A model generated the notes under the pieces. That model was not told where the DNA came from. It searched no databases and saw nothing but the letters and a program-made list of their open reading frames with translations. Position numbers and translations under genes: made by a program. Shown here piece by piece: positions 1 through 6,569 of a stretch of DNA of 64,000 nt; position 1 is the stretch's first letter; each line of letters opens with the position of its first letter. The DNA is taken from contig QHUB01000011.1 in assembly GCA_003221035.1 (NCBI GenBank), positions 1-64,000 of the forward strand, read 5' to 3'. The DNA is from Gemmatimonadota bacterium. GTDB lineage: Bacteria > Gemmatimonadota > Gemmatimonadetes > Gemmatimonadales > GWC2-71-9.

Positions 1-482
1 CCACGGTCACGACCACCGACACGAACGGCGTGACAACCGTCGTCGGCGGCGTGAAGTCCGGCAATCGTCTTCCCAGCGTCCCGCAGGTCCAGGCGAACGG
101 GTCCGTGACGTACTGGATACCGTTGACGAGTTCGCGTGGATTCTTCAGCGGGAGTGTCCAGTACGTGGGTTCGCGCTACACGCAGATCGACGATCTGACC
201 CCCGGCATCGGCACGGTCGACATCGCGACGTACGGCGCCAACATGGGCGGCCCGATGACGCAGAGCACCTTCACGTTCAATCCGCTCCTATCGGCATACA
301 CGCTGGTGGGCTTGCGAGCGGGGGTGTCCAAATCAGCCTGGGAAGCAACGGTATTCGTGACCAACCTGACGAACGAGCGGGCGTTGTTGGCGCTCGACCG
401 CGAGCGCGGGCTTCGCGCGCGCGTGGGGTACCTGACCAACCAGCCGCGGACGGTTGGAGTGTCGCTGCGGTTCAACTACTGA
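1..482 (+). CDS. TonB-dependent receptor, C-terminal fragment (partial, 5' end outside window)
   Basis: The frame is open from the left edge, so this is the last 160 residues of a longer protein. The end has alternating polar and aromatic residues typical of outer-membrane beta-strands (VGSRYTQIDD, WEATVFVTNLTNERALLA, VGVSLRFNY) and finishes on an aromatic residue after the last strand, as TonB receptor barrels do. The phrase VTNLTNERA is typical of the penultimate strand. Such proteins import iron chelates, cobalamin or glycans across the outer membrane; the substrate cannot be told from this part. A strong hairpin terminator follows within 40 bases. Confidence 0.75.
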   Translation, partial: TVTTTDTNGVTTVVGGVKSGNRLPSVPQVQANGSVTYWIPLTSSRGFFSGSVQYVGSRYTQIDDLTPGIGTVDIATYGANMGGPMTQSTFTFNPLLSAYTLVGLRAGVSKSAWEATVFVTNLTNERALLALDRERGLRARVGYLTNQPRTVGVSLRFNY

Positions 483-507
483 CCTCTAACGGCGCGTAAC
501 TGCGCGT

Positions 508-577
508 AACTGCGCAAAAAGGCGCGGCAGGTTGCATTGCACCTGCCGCGCCTTTCGTACGCCGTTATGCGCAGTTC
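508..577. terminator. Bidirectional intrinsic terminator between convergent genes
   Basis: Arms at 518-532 and 541-555 (aaaggcgcggcaggt and its complement) form a perfect 15-bp stem with an 8-nt loop, with A and T runs at its ends. A second nested inverted pair, aactgcgca at 508-516 and tgcgcagtt at 569-577, surrounds it. It lies between the rightward TonB receptor and the leftward membrane gene and can serve both. Confidence 0.85.
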
Positions 578-583
578 CGACTG

Positions 584-1051
584 CTACATCCGCGCTCCCA
601 TTCCTGCACCGGCACCCGCTCCTACACCGGCGCCCTCCGTATAAAACTTCGCGCCCACGACGCCGGCCAGCGGCCACTCGATGAGCCCTACCACCAACGT
701 GGTGATCTGCGTGTTCGCCGGCATGAGATGCATGGGCCACATGAACAGCGTGATGAGGAGGCCTCCCAGGAACCAGGCGGCGGCTCCAGCCCGCGCCGCG
801 GTTGCCGGTCCCGCGCCGAAACGCGGCCGAATCGCCGCATACAGCCACACGAGGTAGATGCCGGCGACGAAGTCGAGGAACACGAACCAGGGCACCTGCG
901 CGTTGGTCATCGGCGGCCGGTTGAGCGCTGCCATGGCCGCCGCCATCTGATCCTTAAGCACGACGCCGAACAGCAACGAGTCGATCACGTTCAGGACGAC
1001 GCCCGCGATCAGGCCGCCGATCAGCACCTTCTGCAGGTTGATCTTTCCCAT
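584..1051 (-). CDS. Small hydrophobic membrane protein of unknown function
   Basis: About 155 residues from an ATG at 1051, chosen because it starts MGKINLQKVL and is preceded by a GAGGGG ribosome site; the frame is open further upstream but that part has no membrane character. Four hydrophobic stretches are visible (around residues 8-27, 55-75, 85-110 and 115-135), then a short Gly/Ala tail with a GAGAGAG-like repeat. No catalytic motif is recognised. It resembles small integral proteins of unknown function found next to outer-membrane genes. Function not assigned. Confidence 0.6.
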   Translation of the reverse strand: MGKINLQKVLIGGLIAGVVLNVIDSLLFGVVLKDQMAAAMAALNRPPMTNAQVPWFVFLDFVAGIYLVWLYAAIRPRFGAGPATAARAGAAAWFLGGLLITLFMWPMHLMPANTQITTLVVGLIEWPLAGVVGAKFYTEGAGVGAGAGAGMGARM

Positions 1052-1133
1052 CGTGGCACCCCTCGGAGAGAGGACGATGAACCGGAGCTGCACTGCCGCC
1101 GCCACGCTAGGGAATGGGGCCGCGCTCGTCAAG

Positions 1134-2198
1134 TCACAACACGTTCAGCACCGCAATCCGGCCGCCCATGCCGTCTGAAATCGTCGCGATGCCGGCGGGC
1201 ACAACCCATTCATTCCCGTCGACCACCAGATTGAAGTAGTAGGTGCCGGGCGCGAGGCGCAGTGCTCCCTCCCAGAGGTCTTCGCCCAGTCCTTTCAGCG
1301 TGTCCGGCTTCCATTCATTCCAGCTCCCCGCGATCGCCACCGAATGCGCGCCCGGCATCCGGAAGCGCACGACCGCCGTGTCACCGCCCCGCTTGATGGC
1401 GACGAGCGGCCGCAAAACCGGTTTGTCGTTCGTCGCAGCGGCGACCGTCGGGCGCCGTCCCGCGAACCAGCGGACGCCACCGGACACGAAACCCGCGCGA
1501 GGCAATCCTTGAAACGGGTCGCGCAGATAGTTGCCGGCCGATGCTTCGATAGCGATGGATGGCGATACGAAGTACTGCACGGCGGCGCTGGCCGCGCCGG
1601 TTGGCCGGTACGCCTCATTGAAACGAGCGGTGAGCCAGACGGACCCCACCGCGCGCGCGCCGTCGAACGAGAGCCCGCCGATGACATCGGCGTACCAGAT
1701 ACCGAGGAGATGTGTGGCTTCGGTGGTGAACGAAAGTTGAGTCGGTGAAGTCGGGAGCTGCCACCAGGCGCGCCCGCGGATGCGCAACGAGCCCACGCCG
1801 GGCTCGTGCCGGATCACGCCGGTGATGAAGCCCGCGCCGAGCGCGAAGTGGTTGGTCACTGCTTCAGGCACCAGTGACGCCGACGCGGATGCGATGCCGT
1901 CAGTGCGGTCGCTTGCCGCGAGCGTGCTGCTGAGAGCGAATCGGGTGTGTCCCGCGCGCCATGGCAGCGCGGCCCAGAAATCGCCACGACCTTGACTCGC
2001 CCACACGCCGCCCTCGAGCAACGACACCGCGCCGCTCGCCCCCACGAAGGTCGAAACCGTGGAGAACTGCACCGCGGGCGACAGGCTCAGCGTACTGAAG
2101 CTCGAGCCTCCGGCATACCTCACGACTCCGGCGCCGAGTCCCACCGAAGCCTGTTGTTGTGCCAGCAGCGTCAGAAAAAAAACCGGTCCCATGGGCAT
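1134..2198 (-). CDS. Outer-membrane-like protein with C-terminal CBM48/AMPK-type glycogen-binding domain
   Basis: 354 residues. A short hydrophobic N-terminus suggests export. Residues about 20-255 are rich in alternating Ser/Thr/Gly/aromatic strands, as in a beta-barrel or beta-sandwich. The last 90 residues match the AMPK-beta/CBM48 fold: VAIAGSWNEWKPDTLKG, then LAPGTYYFNLVVDGNEW, then a short DGMGG turn and a final strand. That domain binds alpha-glucans in known families; binding here is inferred. A similar domain ends the protein at 3612-4154, so the two may act on the same ligand. The annotated start codon lies inside a perfect hairpin with a U8 tract (2175-2207), so the true start or expression mode is uncertain. 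Confidence 0.6.
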   Translation of the reverse strand: MPMGPVFFLTLLAQQQASVGLGAGVVRYAGGSSFSTLSLSPAVQFSTVSTFVGASGAVSLLEGGVWASQGRGDFWAALPWRAGHTRFALSSTLAASDRTDGIASASASLVPEAVTNHFALGAGFITGVIRHEPGVGSLRIRGRAWWQLPTSPTQLSFTTEATHLLGIWYADVIGGLSFDGARAVGSVWLTARFNEAYRPTGAASAAVQYFVSPSIAIEASAGNYLRDPFQGLPRAGFVSGGVRWFAGRRPTVAAATNDKPVLRPLVAIKRGGDTAVVRFRMPGAHSVAIAGSWNEWKPDTLKGLGEDLWEGALRLAPGTYYFNLVVDGNEWVVPAGIATISDGMGGRIAVLNVL

Positions 2199-2207
2199 GG
2201 GACCGGT
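2175..2207 (-). terminator. Perfect hairpin plus U8 covering the start codon of the downstream gene
   Basis: On the minus strand, arms at 2196-2207 and 2182-2193 give a 12-bp perfect stem with a 2-nt loop, immediately followed by eight U (2182-2175). This is a textbook intrinsic terminator for the gene at 2233-2610, yet both candidate ATG codons of the 1134-2198 gene sit in its stem and loop. Confidence 0.8.
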
Positions 2208-2232
2208 AAGATACAGCGCGAGTCAGAAGTGC

Positions 2233-2610
2233 CTACGGACGCCGTGGATTATTGGCTCGGCCCTGCCCGCCTTGGCCGGCGTGATCAGGCCGGTGCGATG
2301 GCGATGCCGGAACGGCGGGTGTCGCAGGAGTCGCGGGCGTCGCGGGGCCTTCGCCCGTATGAGTCGCGGGCGTCGCGCGGGTCGCGCGGGTGGCGGGCGT
2401 CACCGGCGTGACCGGCTGGTTGTCCAGGCCGACCGCGTCACCACGAACATGCGTCGCGCGGCGCGCCATCGCGGCGGCCACTTTCGCCTTCGCGATATCG
2501 GATGCATGGGAGTTCGGAATCGTACCCGAGTTCCCCGGTCCCTCCGCTTGCGCAATTGCCAGCGCCGGGACCAGCAGTAACGCCGGTATGAGCAGCAGCG
2601 TGCGTCTCAT
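2233..2610 (-). CDS. Secreted low-complexity Thr/Pro/Ala-repeat protein
   Basis: 125 residues. A clear signal peptide (MRRTLLLIPALLLVPALAIAQA) is followed by a short polar stretch and then a low-complexity tail built on TPAT and TRAT tetrapeptides, encoded by imperfect 12-base tandem repeats (about 2330-2420). The start is set by AGAGGAG a few bases upstream. No domain is recognised; the tail could be a disordered linker or surface peptide. It overlaps the end of the sigma-like frame at 2438-2959, which argues that one of the two frames is not functional over the overlap. Confidence 0.5.
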   Translation of the reverse strand: MRRTLLLIPALLLVPALAIAQAEGPGNSGTIPNSHASDIAKAKVAAAMARRATHVRGDAVGLDNQPVTPVTPATRATRATPATHTGEGPATPATPATPAVPASPSHRPDHAGQGGQGRANNPRRP

Positions 2611-2959
2611 TCATTCTCCTCTGAGCGGCTGAGTATTGTGAGAATCTCGGTTCCTGCGACATGAGCTCGGCGCGCGCGAGGTCTTTCGCCATCTCGCGGA
2701 GCCAGTTCCACAGCGTGCGCCGCATCACGAACCGCCCGGCGGCATACCACAGCTGGGCGAACACCTCCCGCACCACGCGCTCGGCCAGATTCGACTCCAT
2801 CAGGATGCCGAAGGCCTGGGCGTACAGCGAGGCGTGATGGCGGCGCTCCAGCTCGATCAGGGCTGTCGAGTCCCGGCGGACGATCCGCCGTAACAGGTCG
2901 GCATCCGCTACTGGAGGCTGAGGCGAGCGTGCCGGTTGGGGGTCTAGCTTCATGCTCAT
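2438..2959 (-). pseudogene. Sigma-70 region 2-only protein, possibly truncated ECF sigma factor
   Basis: From ATG 2959 (or 2953) the first 90 residues look like sigma-70 region 2: DADLLRRIVRRDSTALIELE, YAQAFGILMESNLAERVVREVFAQLWY, then LWNWLREMAKDLARAEL. Region 4, needed for -35 binding, is absent. After about residue 100 the frame runs for 173 bases through the start of the downstream signal-peptide gene, and its residues there are the out-of-frame reading of that gene. Either it is a decayed sigma factor that lost its 3' end, or a region 2-only regulator with a non-functional tail. It is divergent from the intact ECF factor at 3007. Confidence 0.45.
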
Positions 2960-2992
2960 GACTTCGTAAAGATTCGCCCGGGGACGGCGAGG

Positions 2993-3009
2993 TAACACAG
3001 GTCACAATG
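2993..3009 (+). promoter_or_regulatory. Candidate leaderless -10 for the ECF sigma gene
   Basis: TAACAC at 2993-2998 lies 8 nt before the ATG at 3007. No Shine-Dalgarno sequence is seen and no good -35 is evident, which fits the leaderless pattern of other genes here but is weak on its own. Confidence 0.3.
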
Positions 3010-3615
3010 CAACGGCAGCCCATTCGTTACCAATCTCTTGCGCCTGCACTCTTTAGCGGAGGAAAAGGGTTGCGCCCGGAATCCCAGGCAACCGATGGCG
3101 ATATCGTTCGGTCCGTCCTCGCGGGCGACCGGGAGCGCTACGCGCAGTTAGTCGAACGGTATCGCGATCGGTACGCGCGCTATGCGGCGCGCATGCTGGG
3201 ATCCGTGGACGCGGCCGAGGATGCAGTGCAGGACGCGTTCGTGCGCGCGTTCGATCAGTTGTCCCAGTGCAAGGACCCCGACAAGTTCGTCGGCTGGTTT
3301 TTCCTGATCCTGCGCAACCGGTGCTTCGCCGAGCGGCGCCGGAGCCGATCAGAGGCATCGCTCGACGCCGCCGACAGCGTCGCGGCGGCGGATCGCACCG
3401 ATGGCGGAGCGGAAACAGCGGAGCGGCGCCGCGCGCTGCAGCATGCGCTGCTCGCGCTGACGGCGGATCAACGCGAAGTGTTTGTGCTGAAGCACGTCGA
3501 AGGGTTGTCGTACGGCGAGATCGCGGAGCGGCTGAGCGCGTCGATCCCGTCACTGAAGATGCGGATGCACCGCGCCTATGATCGATTACGCGAAGAGCTG
3601 AGGGACCACGCATGA
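3007..3615 (+). CDS. ECF-family RNA polymerase sigma factor
   Basis: 202 residues. Region 2 spans about residues 30-100 (DGDIVRSVLAGDRERYAQLVERYRD, then AEDAVQDAFVRAF and GWFFLILRNRC), and region 4 spans about 140-200 (LTADQREVFVLKHVEGLSYGEIAERL, a helix-turn-helix). This two-domain layout and length are typical of extracytoplasmic-function sigma factors, which redirect RNA polymerase in response to envelope signals. The next gene overlaps by 4 bases (ATGA) and encodes the likely membrane anti-sigma partner. Start chosen at the first ATG; a TTG at 3070 is an alternative. Confidence 0.9.
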   Translation: MQRQPIRYQSLAPALFSGGKGLRPESQATDGDIVRSVLAGDRERYAQLVERYRDRYARYAARMLGSVDAAEDAVQDAFVRAFDQLSQCKDPDKFVGWFFLILRNRCFAERRRSRSEASLDAADSVAAADRTDGGAETAERRRALQHALLALTADQREVFVLKHVEGLSYGEIAERLSASIPSLKMRMHRAYDRLREELRDHA

Positions 3616-4154
3616 GCGAGCACGAATATCATCCCCTGGTGAAGCAGCTGCTCGACGGCGAAATCACGCTCGCCGAGCTGCCCGCCGAGCTGCGCGCGGA
3701 AGGGGAAGCAGCGCTCCAGTTGCTCGGGATGGTGGACCGCTCGACCGTCTCGGTGCCGGCCGTGACCTGGCGCGTGATGGCGCGTCTCGAGAACCGCCGC
3801 CGTCGCGCGCTCCCATGGTTGCTCGCTCCCGCGCTCGCGCTGGCTGCCGCGCTCGCCGTGTGGCTCCTGACCGCCAAACCCGTCGCACCCGCATCCATGG
3901 TCACAGTGCGCTTCGTGCTGGTCGCGCCCGAAGCGCACAACGTGAGCCTGGCCGGCACCTTCAATCAGTGGGACGCGCGGGCCACACCGCTCGTCCGCTC
4001 GGGTGCCAGCGGTGTCTGGACGGCCACCCTCCAGCTGCCCGCCGGGCAGCACCAGTATGCATTCGTCGTCGATGGGCAACGGTGGGTCCCGGATCCGGGC
4101 GCTCCCGCGGTGGACGACGGTTTTGGTCGTCGCAATAGCGTGCTGACCCTGTGA
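3612..4154 (+). CDS. Predicted transmembrane anti-sigma factor with periplasmic CBM48-type domain
   Basis: 180 residues. The cytoplasmic N-terminus (about 1-65) is helical and acidic (HPLVKQLLDGEITLAELPAE), the right size for a sigma-binding region but without a visible HxxxCxxC zinc motif. One membrane segment follows (about 68-86, LPWLLAPALALAAALAVWLL). The outer part (about 97-180) is an AMPK-beta/CBM48-like domain with VSLAGTFNQWD, LPAGQHQYAFVVDGQRW and a VDDGFG turn. Its position, overlapping the sigma gene by 4 bases, and its topology support the anti-sigma role; a glucan or other sugar as signal is inference. Confidence 0.65.
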   Translation: MSEHEYHPLVKQLLDGEITLAELPAELRAEGEAALQLLGMVDRSTVSVPAVTWRVMARLENRRRRALPWLLAPALALAAALAVWLLTAKPVAPASMVTVRFVLVAPEAHNVSLAGTFNQWDARATPLVRSGASGVWTATLQLPAGQHQYAFVVDGQRWVPDPGAPAVDDGFGRRNSVLTL

Positions 4155-4831
4155 TCATCACCCTGCTCGCTCTTCCCCTCTCGCTCCTCGGCGCGCAGCA
4201 GCCGATCGGTAAGCGGCTCGACGGTCGCGTGACGCCCGACGTGGCCGCCGTTGTCGAGGAGCTCGGAAGCGCGGCGTCAGCCCGCGGTCTTCCGGTGGAT
4301 CCGCTGATTCAAAAAGCGATCGAGGGTAGCGCGAAGGGTGTTCCCGCCGAGCGAGTAGTCGCCGCAGTTCGTGTGGTTGCGATGCAGTTGGATACCGCGG
4401 CTCTGGCGCTGCACGAAGGCGGCGTCGATGGCGACACGCTCGCCATCGCAGCGGGTGCGTTCGCCATCAACGCCGGGCTCAGCGGCAACGACATCACGGC
4501 ATTGGCGCGAATCGGCGCGAGCGCGCAGGCGTTGACGGAGGGTCTGCGCGTGGCGGCCACTCTTGCCGCCATCGGCGTGCCTCCGGCGCACAACATCGAC
4601 TTGATCGGCATCAGGCTGCGGTCCGCAAAATCCCCGGCGGATCTGCCGCGACTTGTCATGGATGAAATGGCTCATGGCAGCACACCGGCGCAGGCTGCAG
4701 CGGGGCTCGAACACGCAGCCGGTGGAGGAGCGGGGGCACGCGGGGGACAGCATGGCCCGCCCCCGGGGCGCGGGACTCCGCCGCCACACCCGCCGGCGCC
4801 GCCACACCCGCCGGCGCCGCCGCACCCCTAG
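4151..4831 (+). CDS. Exported helical protein with His/Pro-rich tail
   Basis: 226 residues from GTG 4151, overlapping the previous stop by 4 bases, so it is in the sigma/anti-sigma operon. The first 17 residues (MIITLLALPLSLLGAQQ) form a signal peptide. The middle is Ala-rich and helical without a known motif. The C-terminus ends in PPHPPAPPHPPAPPHP, encoded by an 18-bp tandem repeat (from 4780, about 2.6 copies), which might bind metal. Function not assigned; possibly a target or modulator of the sigma pathway. Confidence 0.55.
   Translation: MIITLLALPLSLLGAQQPIGKRLDGRVTPDVAAVVEELGSAASARGLPVDPLIQKAIEGSAKGVPAERVVAAVRVVAMQLDTAALALHEGGVDGDTLAIAAGAFAINAGLSGNDITALARIGASAQALTEGLRVAATLAAIGVPPAHNIDLIGIRLRSAKSPADLPRLVMDEMAHGSTPAQAAAGLEHAAGGGAGARGGQHGPPPGRGTPPPHPPAPPHPPAPPHP
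4780..4828 (+). repeat. 18-bp tandem repeat coding for a PPHPPA motif
   Basis: Two full copies of an 18-base unit (starting gccgccacacccgcc) at 4780-4797 and 4798-4815, followed by a partial diverged copy. It keeps the reading frame of the host gene. Confidence 0.8.
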
Positions 4832-4837
4832 CCCAGA

Positions 4838-5485
4838 CTACTGCGGTAATCCGTAGATCAGCGAAAGCGTCAACGACTCGACGGTCTCGCGCAGACCGGT
4901 CGCGTGCGTGGACTCCATCTTGTAACTCAGCCGGCTCCACAACGGCGTGGACTGTGCGAGCCGAACCTCGAGTCCTCCATTGAAACCCCGGCCGCCAGCC
5001 TGTAACGCCGGATCGCCCACACTGCCGGTGAACGCGCCCCACAATTCAACGAACGACTGCATCCGGCCCGGCACGAGCGTGCCGCGGCCGGTCGCGCGCG
5101 CGGTCCAGATGAGCCAGCGCTGATTGTTGTCGCCTATGGTGTAGGCACGGGCGCTCGGCCCACCCCACAGCGTGAGCCAGGGAAGTGCGCGGTATCCGAC
5201 GAGCGCCTCACCCTCGACCACATCGCGCGCGACGTTATCCGGTCCCTCCCGCGGCTGCACATGGCCCTCGCCATACCGCACGCGCACGGTTAGCCGGTCG
5301 CTGATCAGGGCGCCTTCGACGCCGAGCACGGGACCGCTCAACCGATTGCTCGTCGGTTCGACCCGGCTCTGCACGATCTGCTGCGACGCCATCAGTCCGA
5401 CCGTGTACTGCAGTCGATCCTGCGCTCGCGCCGCCGCCGGCAGCACGGACAGCCCCACGGCCAACACGCCGAGCAGCCGGTTCAT
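4838..5485 (-). CDS. Exported beta-strand-rich protein, probable small outer-membrane barrel
   Basis: 215 residues from ATG 5485. The signal peptide is MNRLLGVLAVGLSVLPAAARAQ. The mature part alternates polar and aromatic residues (LQYTVGLMASQ, LTVRVRYGEGHV, ESLTLSLIYGLPQ), ending near an aromatic/hydrophobic strand, as in small outer-membrane barrels. It is the last gene of a leftward operon starting at 9384 and overlaps the preceding stop by 4 bases. No specific family is recognised. Confidence 0.55.
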   Translation of the reverse strand: MNRLLGVLAVGLSVLPAAARAQDRLQYTVGLMASQQIVQSRVEPTSNRLSGPVLGVEGALISDRLTVRVRYGEGHVQPREGPDNVARDVVEGEALVGYRALPWLTLWGGPSARAYTIGDNNQRWLIWTARATGRGTLVPGRMQSFVELWGAFTGSVGDPALQAGGRGFNGGLEVRLAQSTPLWSRLSYKMESTHATGLRETVESLTLSLIYGLPQ

Positions 5486-6555
5486 GGCGTGTCTCCGGTC
5501 ATGAGCGCCGGAGCACCCGGCCGGATAATCAACTTCGTGCCGCGCACGCGATCGGCATTGCGGCGCGAGATCTCCGCGACGTTGCGCCGCCAATTCTCCT
5601 TCAGATTGCGGTTGTATTCGGTGTTTCCCGGGATCCGCTGGCCGGGATGGTGCGACAGGAATGCCGCCACGCCGGCGACGGCGACCGTACCGCCGACGAT
5701 CCAGCGGGCGTTGCTGGCATGGTCGGCGCTCGAGACGGCCTCGGGTAGCAGCATGATTGCCGCGCCGGCCACGACACCAGGAATCAACGCATGCATGGCG
5801 CCGGACATGTCGCCGCGCTCGGGCCGGAGCAGGGAATCGGGCGGCGCGGGAGGCAGCGGCATGGTATCCACGGCCGGCCGTGCCACCTCGAGCGGCAGCC
5901 GCAACGACCAGGCCTCGGCACCGGTACGGCGTTCACGCGCACTCGGCGCGACGATGATCGCGTAGCGGCCATCCGGAGGTGCGTTCCCTGAGCCGTCGAG
6001 TCCGTTCCAGCGCACATCGATGCTGTCGCGGAACGAGCCCTGGTACAGCGTGCGCAGCACCCGGCCGTCAGCCGTCGTGACGTTGGCCACCACCTCGGGC
6101 GACGCCGTCGCGCCGAGCCGGACGATAAAGGATTCGGTCCCCGGCTTGATGGCGGTGTCGCCCAGCGCCCGAATCGAGACCGTCGGGGCGGCGCGACGCG
6201 CTTCCTGGTAGATCGCCAGGACATCAGGCGGGAAGAGGCGCGGGTCCGGGCGGTAGCGCGCATCGAGCACGACGAGGCGGCGCGCGGCCGCCAGGGCGGA
6301 GTCGCGCTGATTGCGCGCGACCTCGGTCGCCGTGAGATACATGAGCGCGCGGGCGGCATCGGTTGCACCGAGCGCGTTTGCTCCCTCGGTGGCGAGTGCG
6401 CGGCGAAGCAGCCAGACGCCGCCGTCATATTCCCGGACGGTGTAGGCTCGCACGCCCTGATCGAGCAATGCGGTCGCAGTCTGGGCCCGGGCAATGGCGG
6501 GGGCCAGCGCGAGCAACGCGCAAATGGTGAGTGCAGCGGCGAGCAGTCGATTCAC
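5482..6555 (-). CDS. Exported TPR-like protein with FlgD-type Ig domain and C-terminal membrane segment
   Basis: 357 residues from GTG 6555, chosen because AGGAGG lies just upstream and a signal peptide (MNRLLAAALTICALLALAPA) starts there. Residues about 25-120 look like tetratricopeptide helices. Around 150-230 is a beta domain with TLYQGSFRDSIDVRWNGLDGSGNAPPDGRY, the signature of FlgD-type Ig-like modules. A hydrophobic segment near residues 255-300 suggests membrane anchoring before a basic tail. This architecture occurs in envelope proteins of unknown role. It is translationally coupled to its neighbours. Confidence 0.55.
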   Translation of the reverse strand: MNRLLAAALTICALLALAPAIARAQTATALLDQGVRAYTVREYDGGVWLLRRALATEGANALGATDAARALMYLTATEVARNQRDSALAAARRLVVLDARYRPDPRLFPPDVLAIYQEARRAAPTVSIRALGDTAIKPGTESFIVRLGATASPEVVANVTTADGRVLRTLYQGSFRDSIDVRWNGLDGSGNAPPDGRYAIIVAPSARERRTGAEAWSLRLPLEVARPAVDTMPLPPAPPDSLLRPERGDMSGAMHALIPGVVAGAAIMLLPEAVSSADHASNARWIVGGTVAVAGVAAFLSHHPGQRIPGNTEYNRNLKENWRRNVAEISRRNADRVRGTKLIIRPGAPALMTGDTP

Positions 6556-6569
6556 GTGGCCTCTCCCTC

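Noticed and set aside
2607-3023. 138-codon frame opposite the sigma start region
   Set aside because: Out-of-frame reading of the sigma region 2 domain, which has recognisable motifs in the other frame.
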